Shown one piece after another: positions 46,674 to 56,649 of a DNA stretch of 64,000 nucleotides (position 1 is its first letter; every line of letters starts with the position of its first letter). This DNA is from Agapetus fuscipes (Eukaryota; Arthropoda; Insecta; Trichoptera; Glossosomatidae). Made by a program: the position numbers and the translations under genes. The stretch is from assembly GCA_951799405.1 (NCBI GenBank), contig OX637334.1:2418001-2482000 (forward strand). Reading direction: 5' to 3'. The notes under the pieces are model-generated. The model did not search any database and was not told the DNA's origin. It saw nothing but the letters and a program-made list of their open reading frames with translations.

Positions 46674-47084
46674 TAATGTTTCTAACTGATAAGCACTTAA
46701 CCCGTAGTATAAAATTTTACATCTAAAGTCAACAAAATCGTGACCAAAAAAAAATAAAGAAAACTTCAACATCACCTTTAGTGAACGTTTTAGTTTCAAG
46801 GCATTTTTTGGTAAACGCTATGGCTTAGTTTATACTACAAAAATATTTTTCTAAGTGTACTGATTTCTCTTATCTTAAGCTCCAGCTTATCAGTATTTAA
46901 GACGTGTTTACACGATAGAGGAAAAACTCAACTGCAGTTTTTATGAGCGCCAGTAATTTTCCAGTTTTCTGAAAAACCTAAATTTTAAAAATATTGCAGA
47001 AGTGTTAAGTACAAAAAAGTGGACTTCCGTTGTTTATGCTCTAAAGTCTAAGGTACAGATGTTAATTAAACCAAAGAACACAGT

Positions 47085-47385
47085 TTTTCCACATTTACTC
47101 AAAAACTATTGACATTATAAAAAAAATGGCCCAATATTTCACTAAACAATGCATAGTACCGTAATTAAAAAGAAAAAAATATTTCCAAAATATGGCACAC
47201 CCGAAAAAAATCGCAAAAAATGTGAAAAAAATGTGTTTCATGATTTTTTTTTTGTGGTGACAATTTTTAAGTTATAAATATTTTTTAACATTATAATTAA
47301 AATAATTTTTTTTAATAAATATGCTTGATTTTTTTCATTACTGTAACTCTTTTGCTAAGACCATACAAAGTAAGAAACAAAAACA
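47085..47385 (+). repeat. Q-repeat, copy 1
   Basis: CACTAAACAATGCATAGTACC, AATTAAAAAGAAAAAAATAT, GATTTTTTTCATTACTGTAAC, TTGCTAAGACCATACAAAG. The same segments, reversed, occur at 56965-57170. Very A/T-rich; no ORF. Confidence 0.6.
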
Positions 47386-47438
47386 GCAGATTCAGGGTAG
47401 GTATAAAGTGCTCTTAAAAATGTAATTTGTTGTGTATA

Positions 47439-47618
47439 TTCCTTGACTTATAGGTTGGTATGCGGCTGACCACCCATGCTGTAGAAAATGGTTCACTTTG
47501 CTAATGTCTCCCCTGTTTCAGCAAAGGTCGACAAGAGTTACATGGTGTATGTTCATTTGAGATTTGAGTTTTATGTTGTAGGCTCACATGCGGCATGTGC
47601 AAGCGCGAACTTACAGGT
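47439..47618 (+). mobile_element. A-repeat, tail missing
   Basis: ATTCCTTGACTTATAGGTTG to GCGCGAACTTACAGG. The sequence just upstream (AATGTAATTTGTTGTGTAT) resembles RTE 3' UTR. Confidence 0.87.
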
Positions 47619-47946
47619 ATATTATTGTGGAAATAAGAAACTCATTTTAGTTCAAATTGCAAAAGGAATTAAGTAAAAAAGCTTTGGATACCACCCACAG
47701 ATGTCATATAAATATTCATCTACATTTTGTATCTACATAGTAATAATCTTATAACCATAACTGTATTGAAAAATTGTCGTAGGAGGAAGCGTATGGAGTT
47801 CATGGTCGTTTAAAAATCCATTGAATATAAAACCATGCTGCGTTCCATGACAACTTATTTCTAGAAAAAAACAGTCTTACGCCAACATAGTTTTTTTTAA
47901 GATGTAGATTCGTTATTTGTCTTCTTAGGTCATCGCCCGTAATTTA

Positions 47947-48085
47947 TTCCTTGATCTATTCGTAGTCTAGTGGTTTATGCTTTGAATTTGTAATTGTTAA
48001 GTGTTGGGCTCGATTTCCGACAGATCACAAAAAAACAATTATTTGAATGATAATAATCTGAGGTTGAAAAATTCATCTGCTCACA
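47947..48085 (+). mobile_element. T-SINE-like head, strongly diverged
   Basis: TCGTAGTCTAGTGGTTTATG, GGGCTCGATTTCCGAC and GAGGTTGAAAAATTCAT keep the order A box, B box, body block. Confidence 0.5.
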
Positions 48086-48127
48086 TCACAAAACCTCATT
48101 GCTTTATTTATCTTATGTATAGTAGAG

Positions 48128-48345
48128 GTTACTTTACAAGAATAATGTTTGTGTGTGTACTAGACCAATGTGTCTTATGAAAACTGGAAATTAATTTTAA
48201 AAATATAAAAAAAAAAAATTCACATTATCGTGCTTAACGTTTTTTTCTTAGTTGATATTCCGTAGAATGTGATTCTTAAGAGAATTTCATTGGAAGGTCA
48301 CATGTGATTCAAATGGTAGATAAGCCAAACGAGCACTGGGGAGAC
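48128..48345 (-). mobile_element. D-MITE, copy 3, one end lost
   Basis: ACCAATGTGTCTTATGAAAAC, TCACATTATCGTGC, AAATGGTAGATAAGCCAAAC, GAGCACTGGGGAG. Orientation opposite to copy 1. Confidence 0.75.
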
Positions 48346-48513
48346 AAAAAAGCACATCCAGCCTTACAGCAAAAGAAAATTAGTAGTATCAATAATTACA
48401 AATAGATGTTGGATCGAAATTCAACTGATCTGATATGGTTTTAAGCTTCAGATACATTTAAACGTAAATTATGCACATAGGTTTGTCGTCCCCCAGTTCT
48501 TAAAAATAATAAA

Positions 48514-48747
48514 TTATGCTGACTTATTTGGTGACCACTGTTTTGTGTGTGTATCACACCTCAAGAGCCCTCTGCGAGCTTGGTCGTCGCTAAGACCCAG
48601 TTACTGTAAGGTTGGATGGATCTTTTCATGACCGGTCCTTGGTAAAGGTTTATGAATTTTTTAACCCAGCGAAGAGCAAATTTGAAAATACAAATGGTAA
48701 ATTTTTTGTGCTCCGCCGGGATTCAAACCCGCAACCTTCCATTTACG
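48514..48747 (-). mobile_element. T-SINE, tail 'a', head cut by a D-MITE
   Basis: Runs on the plus strand from TGACTTATTTGGTGACCAC to GGGATTCAAACCCGCAACCTTCC and TTTACGG, where the D-MITE follows after a T-run. The A box half is missing. Confidence 0.86.
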
Positions 48748-48756
48748 GTTTTTTTT

Positions 48757-49000
48757 TTCTTGTTTGGCTTATCTACCATTTGATTCAAAGATGACCTATC
48801 AACGAATTCGTCTTAACATTCACATTTTACAAAATCGGAGCCAAGAAAAAAATGTGAAACACGATAATGGGGAAATTGTTTTACCTATTTTCAAAATCAC
48901 ATTCCAGTTTTCATAAAAGATATTCATCCAGTACACATACAAACATTACACATTATAAATTACCTCTGATGGGCATAAGACAAACCAGCACTAAGAAAAC
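48757..49000 (+). mobile_element. D-MITE, copy 4
   Basis: TTGTTTGGCTTATCTACCAT to GGGCATAAGACAAACCAGCAC with the usual core. It abuts the truncated T-SINE, which suggests insertion into the SINE's tRNA head, though the other SINE half is not found to the right. Confidence 0.78.
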
Positions 49001-49350
49001 GTTATGCCGGCACAGATTTGTATTATAATTTACATCTGATTTTCCAGAAACTGGAAAAAATATATAATCTTGCCTAACTATGCTGGAAACGCTGTGCACG
49101 TACCTGCTACATGTGTACAAAATTCTGTAGTAGTCGATTCTATGGCAGGTCGATTAATTTGTGTGAAAAGGTTAATGGTGCCTTATTTGGGCTTTATATT
49201 CTACGAAAGAGGCGAGAGAATTATTTCAAAAATAGCTGCAGCCTATGCGGCGCCTGAAACGATCGATATGCAAAGAAAGCATTTTGTAAACACATCCATA
49301 CAACATATGGTATATTGGTATTTGTGTATTCATTTTCTATTTGTTTTTAC
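49001..49350 (+). other. Unrecognised 95-codon ORF
   Basis: 49070-49357 is open with a fairly protein-like composition (MAGRLICVKRLMVPYLGFIF..., YERGERIISKIAAAYAAPET). TTTTCCAG at 49037-49044 resembles an acceptor and TTTTGTAAAC near 49286 a weak donor. No homology is recalled. It could be an exon or chance. Confidence 0.2.
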
Positions 49351-49376
49351 AGCATAAGGGGTCAGCCTCATACCAT
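49351..49376 (-). mobile_element. A-repeat head scrap
   Basis: ACAGCATAAGGGGTCAGCCT, CATACCA. Only the first ~25 bp. Confidence 0.5.
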
Positions 49377-49396
49377 TTTTTTTTAAATAGAGGAAG

Positions 49397-49711
49397 TACG
49401 CAACGCAAACGCAACTAAGCTACACATATATTGTAACTTCTTGCCGCGTTGTCCCGGAAAGGGTTTCGCATGTGGCGCGTGGAACCTGTTTATTTTTACA
49501 TGTAAGGGGAGCGGCCTTACGCCAACCACTTCATTTGAAGTGGGGGTTTCCCAGCTCCCGAGGGGGCTGGTACTCATTTCTTGTGTTGGCTGAATAAACC
49601 TTGCCGGTATTTTATTTTGGGGTTTGAAATAAACACCGAAACGGGAAATCATTTCTGACGCCCTCGGTGGGATAATGCAAGCACTCTACCAACTGATCTA
49701 TCGACCGGACT
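49397..49711 (-). mobile_element. B-SINE with the B box deleted
   Basis: Full length on the minus strand except for about 24 bp: after the A-box/anticodon side (TAGATCAGTTGGTAGAGTGC, TTGCATTA) it jumps to TCCCACCGAGGGCGTCAG, missing the GGTTCGAA half of the B box. Promoter loss should have silenced this copy. Confidence 0.9.
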
Positions 49712-50084
49712 GCGTAGAGAGGAAGTTATAATATGAAATAGTTGAATTTAATTGTTTTTGTAATAAACAAAAATAATCTTAAATGTTTCTTCATTTTTGC
49801 AACTTAGATTATACTTAGATTATGTAGGGTATTGACGTAACAAAAGAAAAATACAGGTATTATCTGAAATAATTAAGTAGGTAGGTACTTACTTCATTTC
49901 CCAAAGAGTAGTTTTTATTTATTTATTGTAAAAGCCGATTCTGCTCCATCTTACATTAGAATGCGTGTATAATGGAAAAATATGAAAATCACATTTTTCC
50001 CTGTCAGATTTGAACCTCAACTTTTTGCTCAGAAATCAGCTTTGCGAATGACGCTATAGAATAACCAATTTATAATAGCTGCCG

Positions 50085-50310
50085 CCATCGAGAAAATTTT
50101 ACATGAGCAATGTTTGCATGTTTACTGGACCAATGTGTCTTATGAAAACAAGAAATTTATTTAAAAAAATAGTTAAAAGAACTCTCACATTATCGAGTTT
50201 TACGGTTTTTCTTAGCTCAGATTGTGTAGAATTTGATTCTTAAGACAACTGCATGAAAAAGTCATATCGGACAAGATTGGCGTATACGGTAAACAAGAAC
50301 TGGGGGAGCG
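50085..50310 (-). mobile_element. D-MITE, copy 5
   Basis: GAGAAAATTTTACATGAGCA, ACCAATGTGTCTTATGAAAAC, TCAGATTGTGTAGAATTTG, GGCGTATACGGTAAACAAGA, ACTGGGGGAG. The left TIR is replaced by CTGCCGCCATC. Confidence 0.82.
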
Positions 50311-50359
50311 ACTTATTTCAGGAGAAAAATAAATATTTCTTAAGCTTGTAAACAACAAA

Positions 50360-50560
50360 TTACCATTGAATAAGTGCTGATTCACTGATCTGAGAAATAG
50401 GAAGTTATCATGAAGAACTTTTCAACTGAAGAATTTTCACATTTTTTAGTGTTTTCTCTTGTAGAAAATAAGAAAAAAGGTGTATTTATCTAAGAAACCG
50501 ATGTAAACTTTATAATATTATGTTACTTATTCAGTTTTACCTAATAATTCTAACTTATCA
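50360..50560 (+). mobile_element. E-repeat, copy 3
   Basis: ATGAAGAACTTTTCAACTGA, AGGTGTATTTATCTAAGAAAC, TTCAGTTTTACCTAATAATTC. Longer in the middle than the copy at 30170. Confidence 0.55.
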
Positions 50561-50844
50561 AGAAATAGTTTTTCTTTGGTTTTTATCATTTCTTTTGCAA
50601 AACATTTGTAAAGAGCTTCGTGTATGATTTGCTAGATGTCGTTGGCTTCAGTGAGCTTTGTGCTTTGTTATCAAATTGGCAAGCGCGATTGTCTTGTGCT
50701 TTCGTTTTCCGCCGCAAGATGGCTCTGCCTGAAATCTGAAATAAAATTAATTCGATCTACACAATACCTACAGTTTTGTTTTTCTGTAAATATGAAATCT
50801 GCCATCTGTTGAACAGTTACAGAAGCTTGATCAAATTTATAATA

Positions 50845-51118
50845 TGACCGGTCCGTAGTGTAGTGGTAACGCTCCGGACTCGTAAATGGTCGGTCGTGGG
50901 TTCGAATCCCGGCGGAGCACAAAAGCAAACAAGTTATATTTTCAAATAAATTATGCTCTTAGCTGGGTTGAAAATTATTTTACCTTTATCAAAGACTGGT
51001 CACCAAATGTCTTGCTTGAGAATTGGCGCTTTTTATAGCAACGATGAAGCTCGCAGAGGGCTCTTTAGGTGTGATTCACACAAAAACAGCGCCCACCAGA
51101 TAAATCATCCTATTATTA
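50845..51118 (+). mobile_element. T-SINE, full length, tail 'a', best-preserved tRNA head
   Basis: GACCGGTCCGTAGTGTAGTG, GTAACGCTCCGGACTCGTAA, GGTCGTGGGTTCGAATCCCGG and CGGAGCAC: the acceptor-like ends do not pair as in a functional tRNA, but A and B boxes are canonical. The anticodon loop CTCGTAA fits tRNA-Thr(CGT). Body with a small deletion, tail complete. Confidence 0.93.
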
Positions 51119-51249
51119 CATACATACAGATATTATGTAGATCAGCTGGGTAATTGGAAACAGTAGGTATTGTGGTTAACACTTCAGATTTTTTAAAGAA
51201 AGGTGGTGAGATCGATTGCCTAGTGAAGCACGATTTTTTTTTTAATTGG

Positions 51250-51335
51250 GATGATACCTACCGATCTACTATCTAGTGGACTTGTGATTGGAAGGTTGTA
51301 GGTTCGATTTCCGGTGCACAAAAAAAATATATTTG
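51250..51335 (+). mobile_element. T-SINE-like head scrap
   Basis: CTACTATCTAGTGG, GACTTGTGATTGGAAGGTTG, TAGGTTCGATTTCCGG, GCACAAAAAAA. Confidence 0.5.
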
Positions 51336-51354
51336 GTGGTTTGCTTTCTGGGAT

Positions 51355-51435
51355 CTGTTGCCGTGGTCTGTGGAAGATGGATCATCCGGACGTTTCGCCC
51401 ATGTCTACGATGGGCTTCTTCAGCGTCAAAGTGAA
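51355..51435 (-). ncRNA. Hammerhead-like repeat, best stem II
   Basis: On the minus strand: CTGAAGA (51423-51417), GCCCATCG...ATGGGC (19 nt, six-pair stem), GAAACGTCC (from 51396). GAAACGTC would give a minimal stem III (AC/GT) followed by a C, the expected cleavage position. Stem I pairs only weakly in the sequence given. A decayed sibling lies at 6690-6780. Confidence 0.45.
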
Positions 51436-51464
51436 GTGATTAAGATGATGTCGATCTCAGCACA

Positions 51465-51686
51465 GTTTCATTACAACTTCATATTAAATGCATACCCATA
51501 AGCAGGCGCGTGTAGGTTCTCGCTTACAAATGCTGCAAGTTTCTCCGCAAATTAAAATCCAAACCTCAAATGAACATAGGCCTGACAACTTTTGCCGACC
51601 TTCTCTGAAACAGGGGTGACATTGGTAAAGTGAACCATATTTTACAGTATGGGGGTCATCCTCATACCAACCTATAAATCAAAGGA
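51465..51686 (-). mobile_element. A-repeat, tail truncated
   Basis: TTCATATTAAATGCATACCC to ACCAACCTATAAATCAAAGGA; lacks AAGTTGCAAAG. Confidence 0.87.
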
Positions 51687-51809
51687 TTGCTTTATGGGAA
51701 TAGTAATAAAAATTGGACAATTTCTTTATTACAGTTTTGTGAATTTACTGAAAGGGCATTGCAGAGCCATAGCATCTTCTGAACAAACCATTTTTGATTT
51801 ATTGGTGAG

Positions 51810-51895
51810 TTTTATAGCAGCTACCAAGCTAGCAGGGTGCTCTTGAGCTGGCCCACTAGAACAGTGCTCGTAAAACTAATCAACCTAAACTTCCT
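51810..51895 (+). mobile_element. T-SINE tail scrap
   Basis: TTTATAGCAGCTACCAAGCT, GGGTGCTCTTGAGCTGG, ACAGTGCTCGTAAAACTAATC keep the order of tail 'a' at low identity. Confidence 0.5.
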
Positions 51896-51999
51896 TTATT
51901 TGTATTAAGAGTTTGGAGAGCACAGAACGAACTTGTCTTATAATACATAATGTATTATGTTGATGGGTTTTCGATGCTTTAAAAAAAATGCCGATCAAA

Positions 52000-52175
52000 A
52001 AAACCGTTGTGACCTCACGTGACGTAGTCTGAAGTGACGTCACGTGACGTCGACGCGGCGCTGCGTTGGTAGTATTATGCCGCGCCGGCTCTCAGCTGTG
52101 CGCTTGCGCAAGCGCGGGGCATAGTGACCTTTGACAATAATCATAATTGACGTGACGTAGGCGCGCCGTGACGAA
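52000..52175. promoter_or_regulatory. CpG-rich block with repeated TGACGT motifs
   Basis: GTGACCTCACGTGACGTAG, a perfect CRE TGACGTCA at 52035-52042, CACGTGACGTCGACG, then CGCGGCGCTGCG, GCGCTTGCGCAAGCGCG (palindromic) and TTGACGTGACGTAGGCGCG. At least five TGACGT/ACGTCA cores in 150 bp. No gene lies adjacent. Confidence 0.4.
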
Positions 52176-52554
52176 ACAGGGTCTGCGAAAATAATCCCGG
52201 ATAAATTTCAATCCCGGTAATATTTTGTTTTGTTAGTTGATCGATTGTCTCCTATTTATCCAAAAATTGTTCATTTCAATTTTATATCTCAATTGACTCG
52301 CTAAAAAGTCTATGGATAATTAAATAATCATGACACAATATTGGGCTGACAGGGAGAAGGGAAACAAATGTTTTGATGTTTGTTGATATTTATGGACGCT
52401 AGCTAGTCATACGCGTGGTGTGATGCTTGCCCGCCGAATGATAAAAAAATATTTTCAAATTTGTAATGTCAAATGCATTTTTATCCATGTCACGTATTTT
52501 TGCATATGATGAAAGCACTAGTTATGCTACAAAGTATTGATTCCTATTTTTTTA
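52176..52554. other. No gene seen
   Basis: AT-rich to mixed; no ORF with recognisable features. Confidence 0.3.
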
Positions 52555-52760
52555 AATGGCGACCAGACCAAATAGGTGAGATTGCCAAAGAAGGGAACCT
52601 GCAGAGTGAGAATAAGAGAAGAGTATGTTTAAAAAAACTGAATGTTGAAGAGATGAAAGAGGTATGCAAGGACAGAGAAGGGGAGACGCATCTGCGGAGG
52701 TACCGGCCACCCCTAGTGGAACGGCGGCAGGATACAGTACTACAAGTTCTTTAATGAATA
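52555..52760 (+). pseudogene. RTE-like LINE C-terminus (second subfamily)
   Basis: Frame reads WRPDQIGEIAKEGNLQSENK, RRVCLKKLNVEEMKEVCKDR, EGETHLRRYRPPLVERRQD and a stop. The uninterrupted version of the sequence split at 9106. The C-terminus after CKDR differs from the KKW-LICNA ending of the first subfamily. Confidence 0.78.
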
Positions 52761-52812
52761 TTTTGGTATAACAATGCATGAATGTTTCAGAAAAAAACTG
52801 ACAAAGTTACAG

Positions 52813-52947
52813 AGCCAATGTTCATTTGAGATTCGGATTTTAATTTACAAATTAAATACTCTGTCCTTTGTATTTATATGAGTTGGATTTTCAATTTTAG
52901 TGTGGATATCTTTGGAACCTATATTCAAGATATTAGATTATAGTTGT
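52813..52947 (+). mobile_element. A-repeat scrap
   Basis: GCCAATGTTCATTTGAGATTCGG and later ATATCTTTGGAACC...GATTATAG; the middle is replaced. Confidence 0.4.
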
Positions 52948-53164
52948 GTAAGGGAGAAAGGAAACAGATAAGTAAATAAACTTCAAAATATATTGGGATT
53001 TCGGGATTAAAATCCCGAGATGTGAGGCCCTGATTATATTTTTTCTAGCAATCGCTAGATGGCGCTATTCTTTAACCTCGCTCAGTCCGTACTATGATAA
53101 CTTTTTACTATTAATTCACCTATGATTCATAGCAGATACTAATACTTATACTAAAACGTGTGTA

Positions 53165-53685
53165 AAAACCAGTTGAACCGCCTTCAATCTAAGCTAAATT
53201 CAGCAGCAAGATTCATATTCGGGATGAAAATTTTCTCTCACATTACTCCATTTTTAATGAAACTGCATTGAATTCGTTTTCCGGAGAGGGTGGTCTACCG
53301 TGCTTGTCTGATGGTCTACAAAGCTGTCAATGGTGCAGCTCCTTCATACTTGACTGACATGTTCTCACCCGTAGAGATGAGGTTTTGCAGGGGATGGGGT
53401 GGTTTACTTGGTTCAGCCGCACCGTCAGACACGCACTAATTTTGAGGGCTGCGTTTTCCAGTTTGCAGGCCCAATGGAGTGGAATAGGCTACCTTATGCG
53501 AGGTAGGAAAAAACTGATAGCGCCTTTAAAGAAACACTAAAAACGCAAATTTACGATCAATCTTATCTGTGATTGGAGAGGGCCGTTAAGGAGTGACACA
53601 CATATAAACGACCTTCTTCAATTATGTGTACCTTCTTAATCAATTATCCATTTATAAAAATAATAATATAAATTGGTTTAAAAAG
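53165..53685 (+). pseudogene. CR1/L2-like LINE, longest C-terminal fragment
   Basis: Across two frames: QLNRLQSKLNSAARFIFGMK, HITPFLMKLHWI, ERVVYRACLMVYKAVNGAAP, SYLTDMFSPVEM, then after a frameshift RTLILRAAFSSLQAQWS-type DNA equivalent to RTNFGDRAFRFAGP. The order (thumb-side AARF..., HITP.L..LHW, APSYL.D.., RAF..AGP) is the classic C-terminal 150 residues of CR1/L2 proteins. Same family as 4919 and 14530. Tail 'a' diverged (GGCCGTTAAGGAGTGACACA). Confidence 0.8.
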
Positions 53686-53775
53686 GAATTTGGTTTCATA
53701 TGAGAATATCGAGACTTCATGAACCTAATAGTACTAGTAGTTATAGGCTAGAACCAACCTATATATTTACAAATA

Positions 53776-53991
53776 TATTTCTTGACTTATAGGTTGGGAT
53801 AAGGCTAACCACCTATACTGTAAAAAATGGTTCATTTTGCCAATGTCACTAATGTTACAGGGAAGGTCGGCAAAAGATGCAGGGTGTATGTTGATTTGAG
53901 GTTTGGATTTTCATTTGTAAGTAGTTACACATGCATGCAGATGCATTTTAAATTTTAATATACCTTTGCAACTTAAGTTATAGATTATAAT
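53776..53991 (+). mobile_element. A-repeat with internal deletion
   Basis: TTTCTTGACTTATAGGTTGG to GCAACTTAAGTTATAGATTAT; lacks about 35 bp around GCGCGAACTTACACG. Confidence 0.87.
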
Positions 53992-54112
53992 ACCTGCAGA
54001 TTTACAGATTTATTTTTGTCATTTTCTTTAGTTATTTTTTTTATTGCGTAGGTGATATTTTCTAAGATAGTTTTCTTACTACATCCGTTTTCAGACTTCC
54101 TTCATATCCAAT

Positions 54113-54198
54113 TAGCAATACAGGGGTAACATTGGCCAAGTGAACCATTTTTTACAGTATGGATGGTCAGCATCATACCAACCTTAAAGTCAATAAAG
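54113..54198 (-). mobile_element. A-repeat head part
   Basis: AATACAGGGGTAACATTGGC to CAACCTTAAAGTCAATAAA. Only ~85 bp. Confidence 0.75.
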
Positions 54199-54728
54199 TA
54201 AATAGTCTTAGAAAAAATACTTTAAGCTTTGCCTATGACGGTAATTGCTCTGCACACATAATGTTTACAGTTCGCAAGGTCCCTAATTGCACAGCCAGCG
54301 TCATTATGGCTGAGTACACTTGTTTACAGCGCTTTACTTTAATTGAACTATTATTTAATATCCGGGTTACCTCACTGCCCAAGCCGGAACAAAAGTTTCC
54401 CAAGGAAATTGGGAAAACCCTCCTTTAAATGTTTACATGCAACACCATGGGGCAGGGATGCCCAAACTGTGGGACGGAAAAGTCTCATGTATGCAAATAA
54501 CGGTCCTAGAGTACCTAAAAATCATTGATGTGGGGATAAGAGGCTCCTTTTGTCAAGCGAAAAGAACCCTTCATATCAAGGACATTTCAAAATATTCTAA
54601 AGTATATTGACGATTGTACAATAAAAAAACTAAGTAAAGAATGTAACTCTAACGATAAAAATGTATTGGACAGTAGTAAGAAAAACTTTCACTGAGCATT
54701 CAATGCTGTAACTCGCGTAAAATACACA
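54199..54728. other. No gene named; hAT-like motif
   Basis: CAGGGATGCCCAAACTGTGG near 54456 resembles a hAT terminal repeat; no partner end found. Frames 54159-54428 and 54343-54528 are unrecognised. Confidence 0.3.
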
Positions 54729-54729
54729 T

Positions 54730-54990
54730 ATCGCTGCCTTAGTTCTTGTTTATCGTATACGCCATTGAGAAAATTTTACATTAGCAATGTTTGCATTTGT
54801 ACTGGACCAATGTGTCTTATGAAAACAAGAAATTTATTTTTAAAATATTTAAAAGAACTCTGACATTACCGAGTTTTACGGTTTTTCTTAGCTCAGATTG
54901 TGTAGAATTTGATTCGTAAGACAACTGCATGAAAAAGTCATATTTGACAAGATTGGCGTATACGGTAAACAAGAACTGGGGGAGCAAAAT
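54730..54990 (-). mobile_element. D-MITE, copy 6, most complete
   Basis: Left TIR GCTGCCTTAGTTCTTGTTTA plus TCGTATACGCCA; right TIR (reverse) GCTCCCCCAGTTCTTGTTTA plus CCGTATACGCCA. 260 bp, core complete. This copy best defines the family's ends. Confidence 0.88.
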
Positions 54991-55071
54991 ATAAAAAAAA
55001 AAATTACCGACAAATATCCCTTCAAAAAATCAATTTAATTTACAAAGAAAAGACGATATCAGTTGATGAAA

Positions 55072-55200
55072 GCTGGGGTGGAAGTCTCGACGACTGTCAG
55101 TAGATCTTACCGTATCCATTTGAAGATAGGGTGGAATAAAATATGACTGCGTATCAACAGCTGATCCATTTTATATGGAACAACGATCAGCTGTTCAGGC
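55072..55200. mobile_element. M-MITE-like scrap
   Basis: AGCTGGGGTGGAAGTCTCGAC and two ATCAGCTGTTC/ACAGCTGATC motifs resemble the ends and core of the element at 55533, but the order is disrupted. Confidence 0.35.
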
Positions 55201-55201
55201 A

Positions 55202-55442
55202 CCTAATCTTATCTAATCTAAGCTGCAAAGATACATATCATTTAAGATTTATATTAAATGCATTCCCAGACATGTATAATTTCGCGCTAACACATGCCGC
55301 ATGTGGACCTACAATATAAAAACCCAATTTCAAAGGAACATAAGCCCTGCAACTCTTGCCGTCCTTCCCTGAAACAGGGGTGACATTGGCAAAGTGAACA
55401 ATTTTTTACAGTATGGGTGTCAGCCGCATACCAACCATATAC
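55202..55442 (-). mobile_element. A-repeat, full length
   Basis: TAATCTTATCTAATCTAAGC to GGGTGTCAGCCGCATACCAACC, with the AAGATTTATATTAAATGCA marks. Confidence 0.92.
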
Positions 55443-55532
55443 CACCGCATACTACCGCTATGTATTATTCCGTCGTATCAACAAATATGTACGGAAACAT
55501 CTACCGATTGCAACTGAAACTTCTACTTCTAC

Positions 55533-55710
55533 CCCTAGGCTGGAAGTCTCATCACACAGGTAAACTTGTACCTACCGAGTATCGGTAATTTTTGTTTGAA
55601 GACTAATCAGCTGTTCACTTGCGGCCATCTTGGATTGACAGGTCTTCATACAAATATTACCGATATTCGTTAGGTAAGAATTACCGTGGTGATGAGACTT
55701 CCAGCCCTGG
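55533..55710. mobile_element. M-MITE, copy 2
   Basis: TIR of about 20 bp (GGCTGGAAGTCTCATCAC) at both ends, extended by complementary TACCGA/TCGGTA stretches. The core TTCACTTGCGGCCATCTTGG and ACAGGTCTTCATACAAAT is shared with 46431-46673. Confidence 0.83.
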
Positions 55711-56063
55711 TGTGGCTAGGTCTGTAGTCCGTACCCGCTAAGTAGGATGTCAAAGTGCTGGATGGGAGGGAGAGTGGAACAGTTTTGCATTCGCTGCCTC
55801 AGCTACACCATGATCGGCAGATTTGTATGGATAATGTGAGTGCCATCACAGCATCCGCATGTGGACTAAAAATACTCCAACTTATCCACGGTCACCACAT
55901 GTGCACCCACAAATAGGGAACAATTATATTTACTGATGTAGATTTAATCAATCATAAATATTTTTTTACAAATGTGTACATAAGCTGTGAAACAGTTACA
56001 TTCTTTCCCAATAGGGATGATGATGAAACCCTTTTTAGCTCCTCATATAGTGTAAACCCAAGT
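55711..56063. other. No gene seen
   Basis: GC-balanced to 55900 then AT-rich; no ORF or known repeat recognised. Confidence 0.3.
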
Positions 56064-56262
56064 TAAAATACCGGCAAGGTTTACTGAGCCTTCACAATAA
56101 ATGAGTAGGTACCATCCCCCTCGGAAGCAGGTACACCCCTTATTCAAGTGAAGTGGTTTGCGTAAGGCCGGCCCCCTTTCCTGAAAAAATAAATAGGTTC
56201 CACTCCTCACATGCGACTCCTTCGCAGAAAACGCGGCAAAAAATTACACTATAGCTTAGAAG
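56064..56262 (+). mobile_element. B-SINE lacking head
   Basis: AAAATACCGGCAAGGTTTACTG to AATTACACTATAGCTTAG; an LTR-like repeat begins within 10 bp. Confidence 0.85.
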
Positions 56263-56267
56263 CATAG

Positions 56268-56605
56268 CATAACAAAAAACATTCTGTTGTGAATGTGTAA
56301 TTGTGTGTCTGTGTGAGTTGTGTCTGTGAAGTCTCTAGATGTAGATTGTCGGTACTTAAATAATTTTAATTGTATTTGTTCGAAATTATGTGTGTGCTGA
56401 CTCGAAAATTTTAAGTAGAATGTTCTGGCGAAGTCCCGCATGCACCAGTTCTCAACGCTTCGAGAATAATCCTTATTCTCACCTATAAACAGAGACCGAG
56501 ACGCTCTGTAGCCAGAGTAGTATCCAAGCCGTTGAGCTTTACAGTTCAAAAGCAACTATGTGTATGAAGCGAATGTGTCTGGAATAAATTGTGCAAAATA
56601 AATAA
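56268..56605 (+). mobile_element. Possible solo LTR (copy 2)
   Basis: AATTGTGTGTCTGTGTGAG, GAATGTTCTGGCGAAGTCCC, GTTCTCAACGCTTCGAGAAT, CACCTATAAACAGAGACCG (TATA-like), TGTCTGGAATAAATTGTGCAAAATAAATAA (polyA signals). Matches 25782-25560 in reverse. No internal coding region flanks it, so if an LTR it is solo; family unknown. Confidence 0.5.
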
Positions 56606-56649
56606 CCGCAATTTTTATTAAATTGTACCTACCCGGTAAAATTGTAACC

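Noticed and set aside
49070..49357. 95-codon ORF as a real gene
   Set aside because: No homology recalled, flanked by SINE and MITE remains; listed as unrecognised with low confidence.
50848..50920. Functional tRNA-Thr gene
   Set aside because: Good A and B boxes, but ends do not form an acceptor stem and the sequence continues into the T-SINE body.
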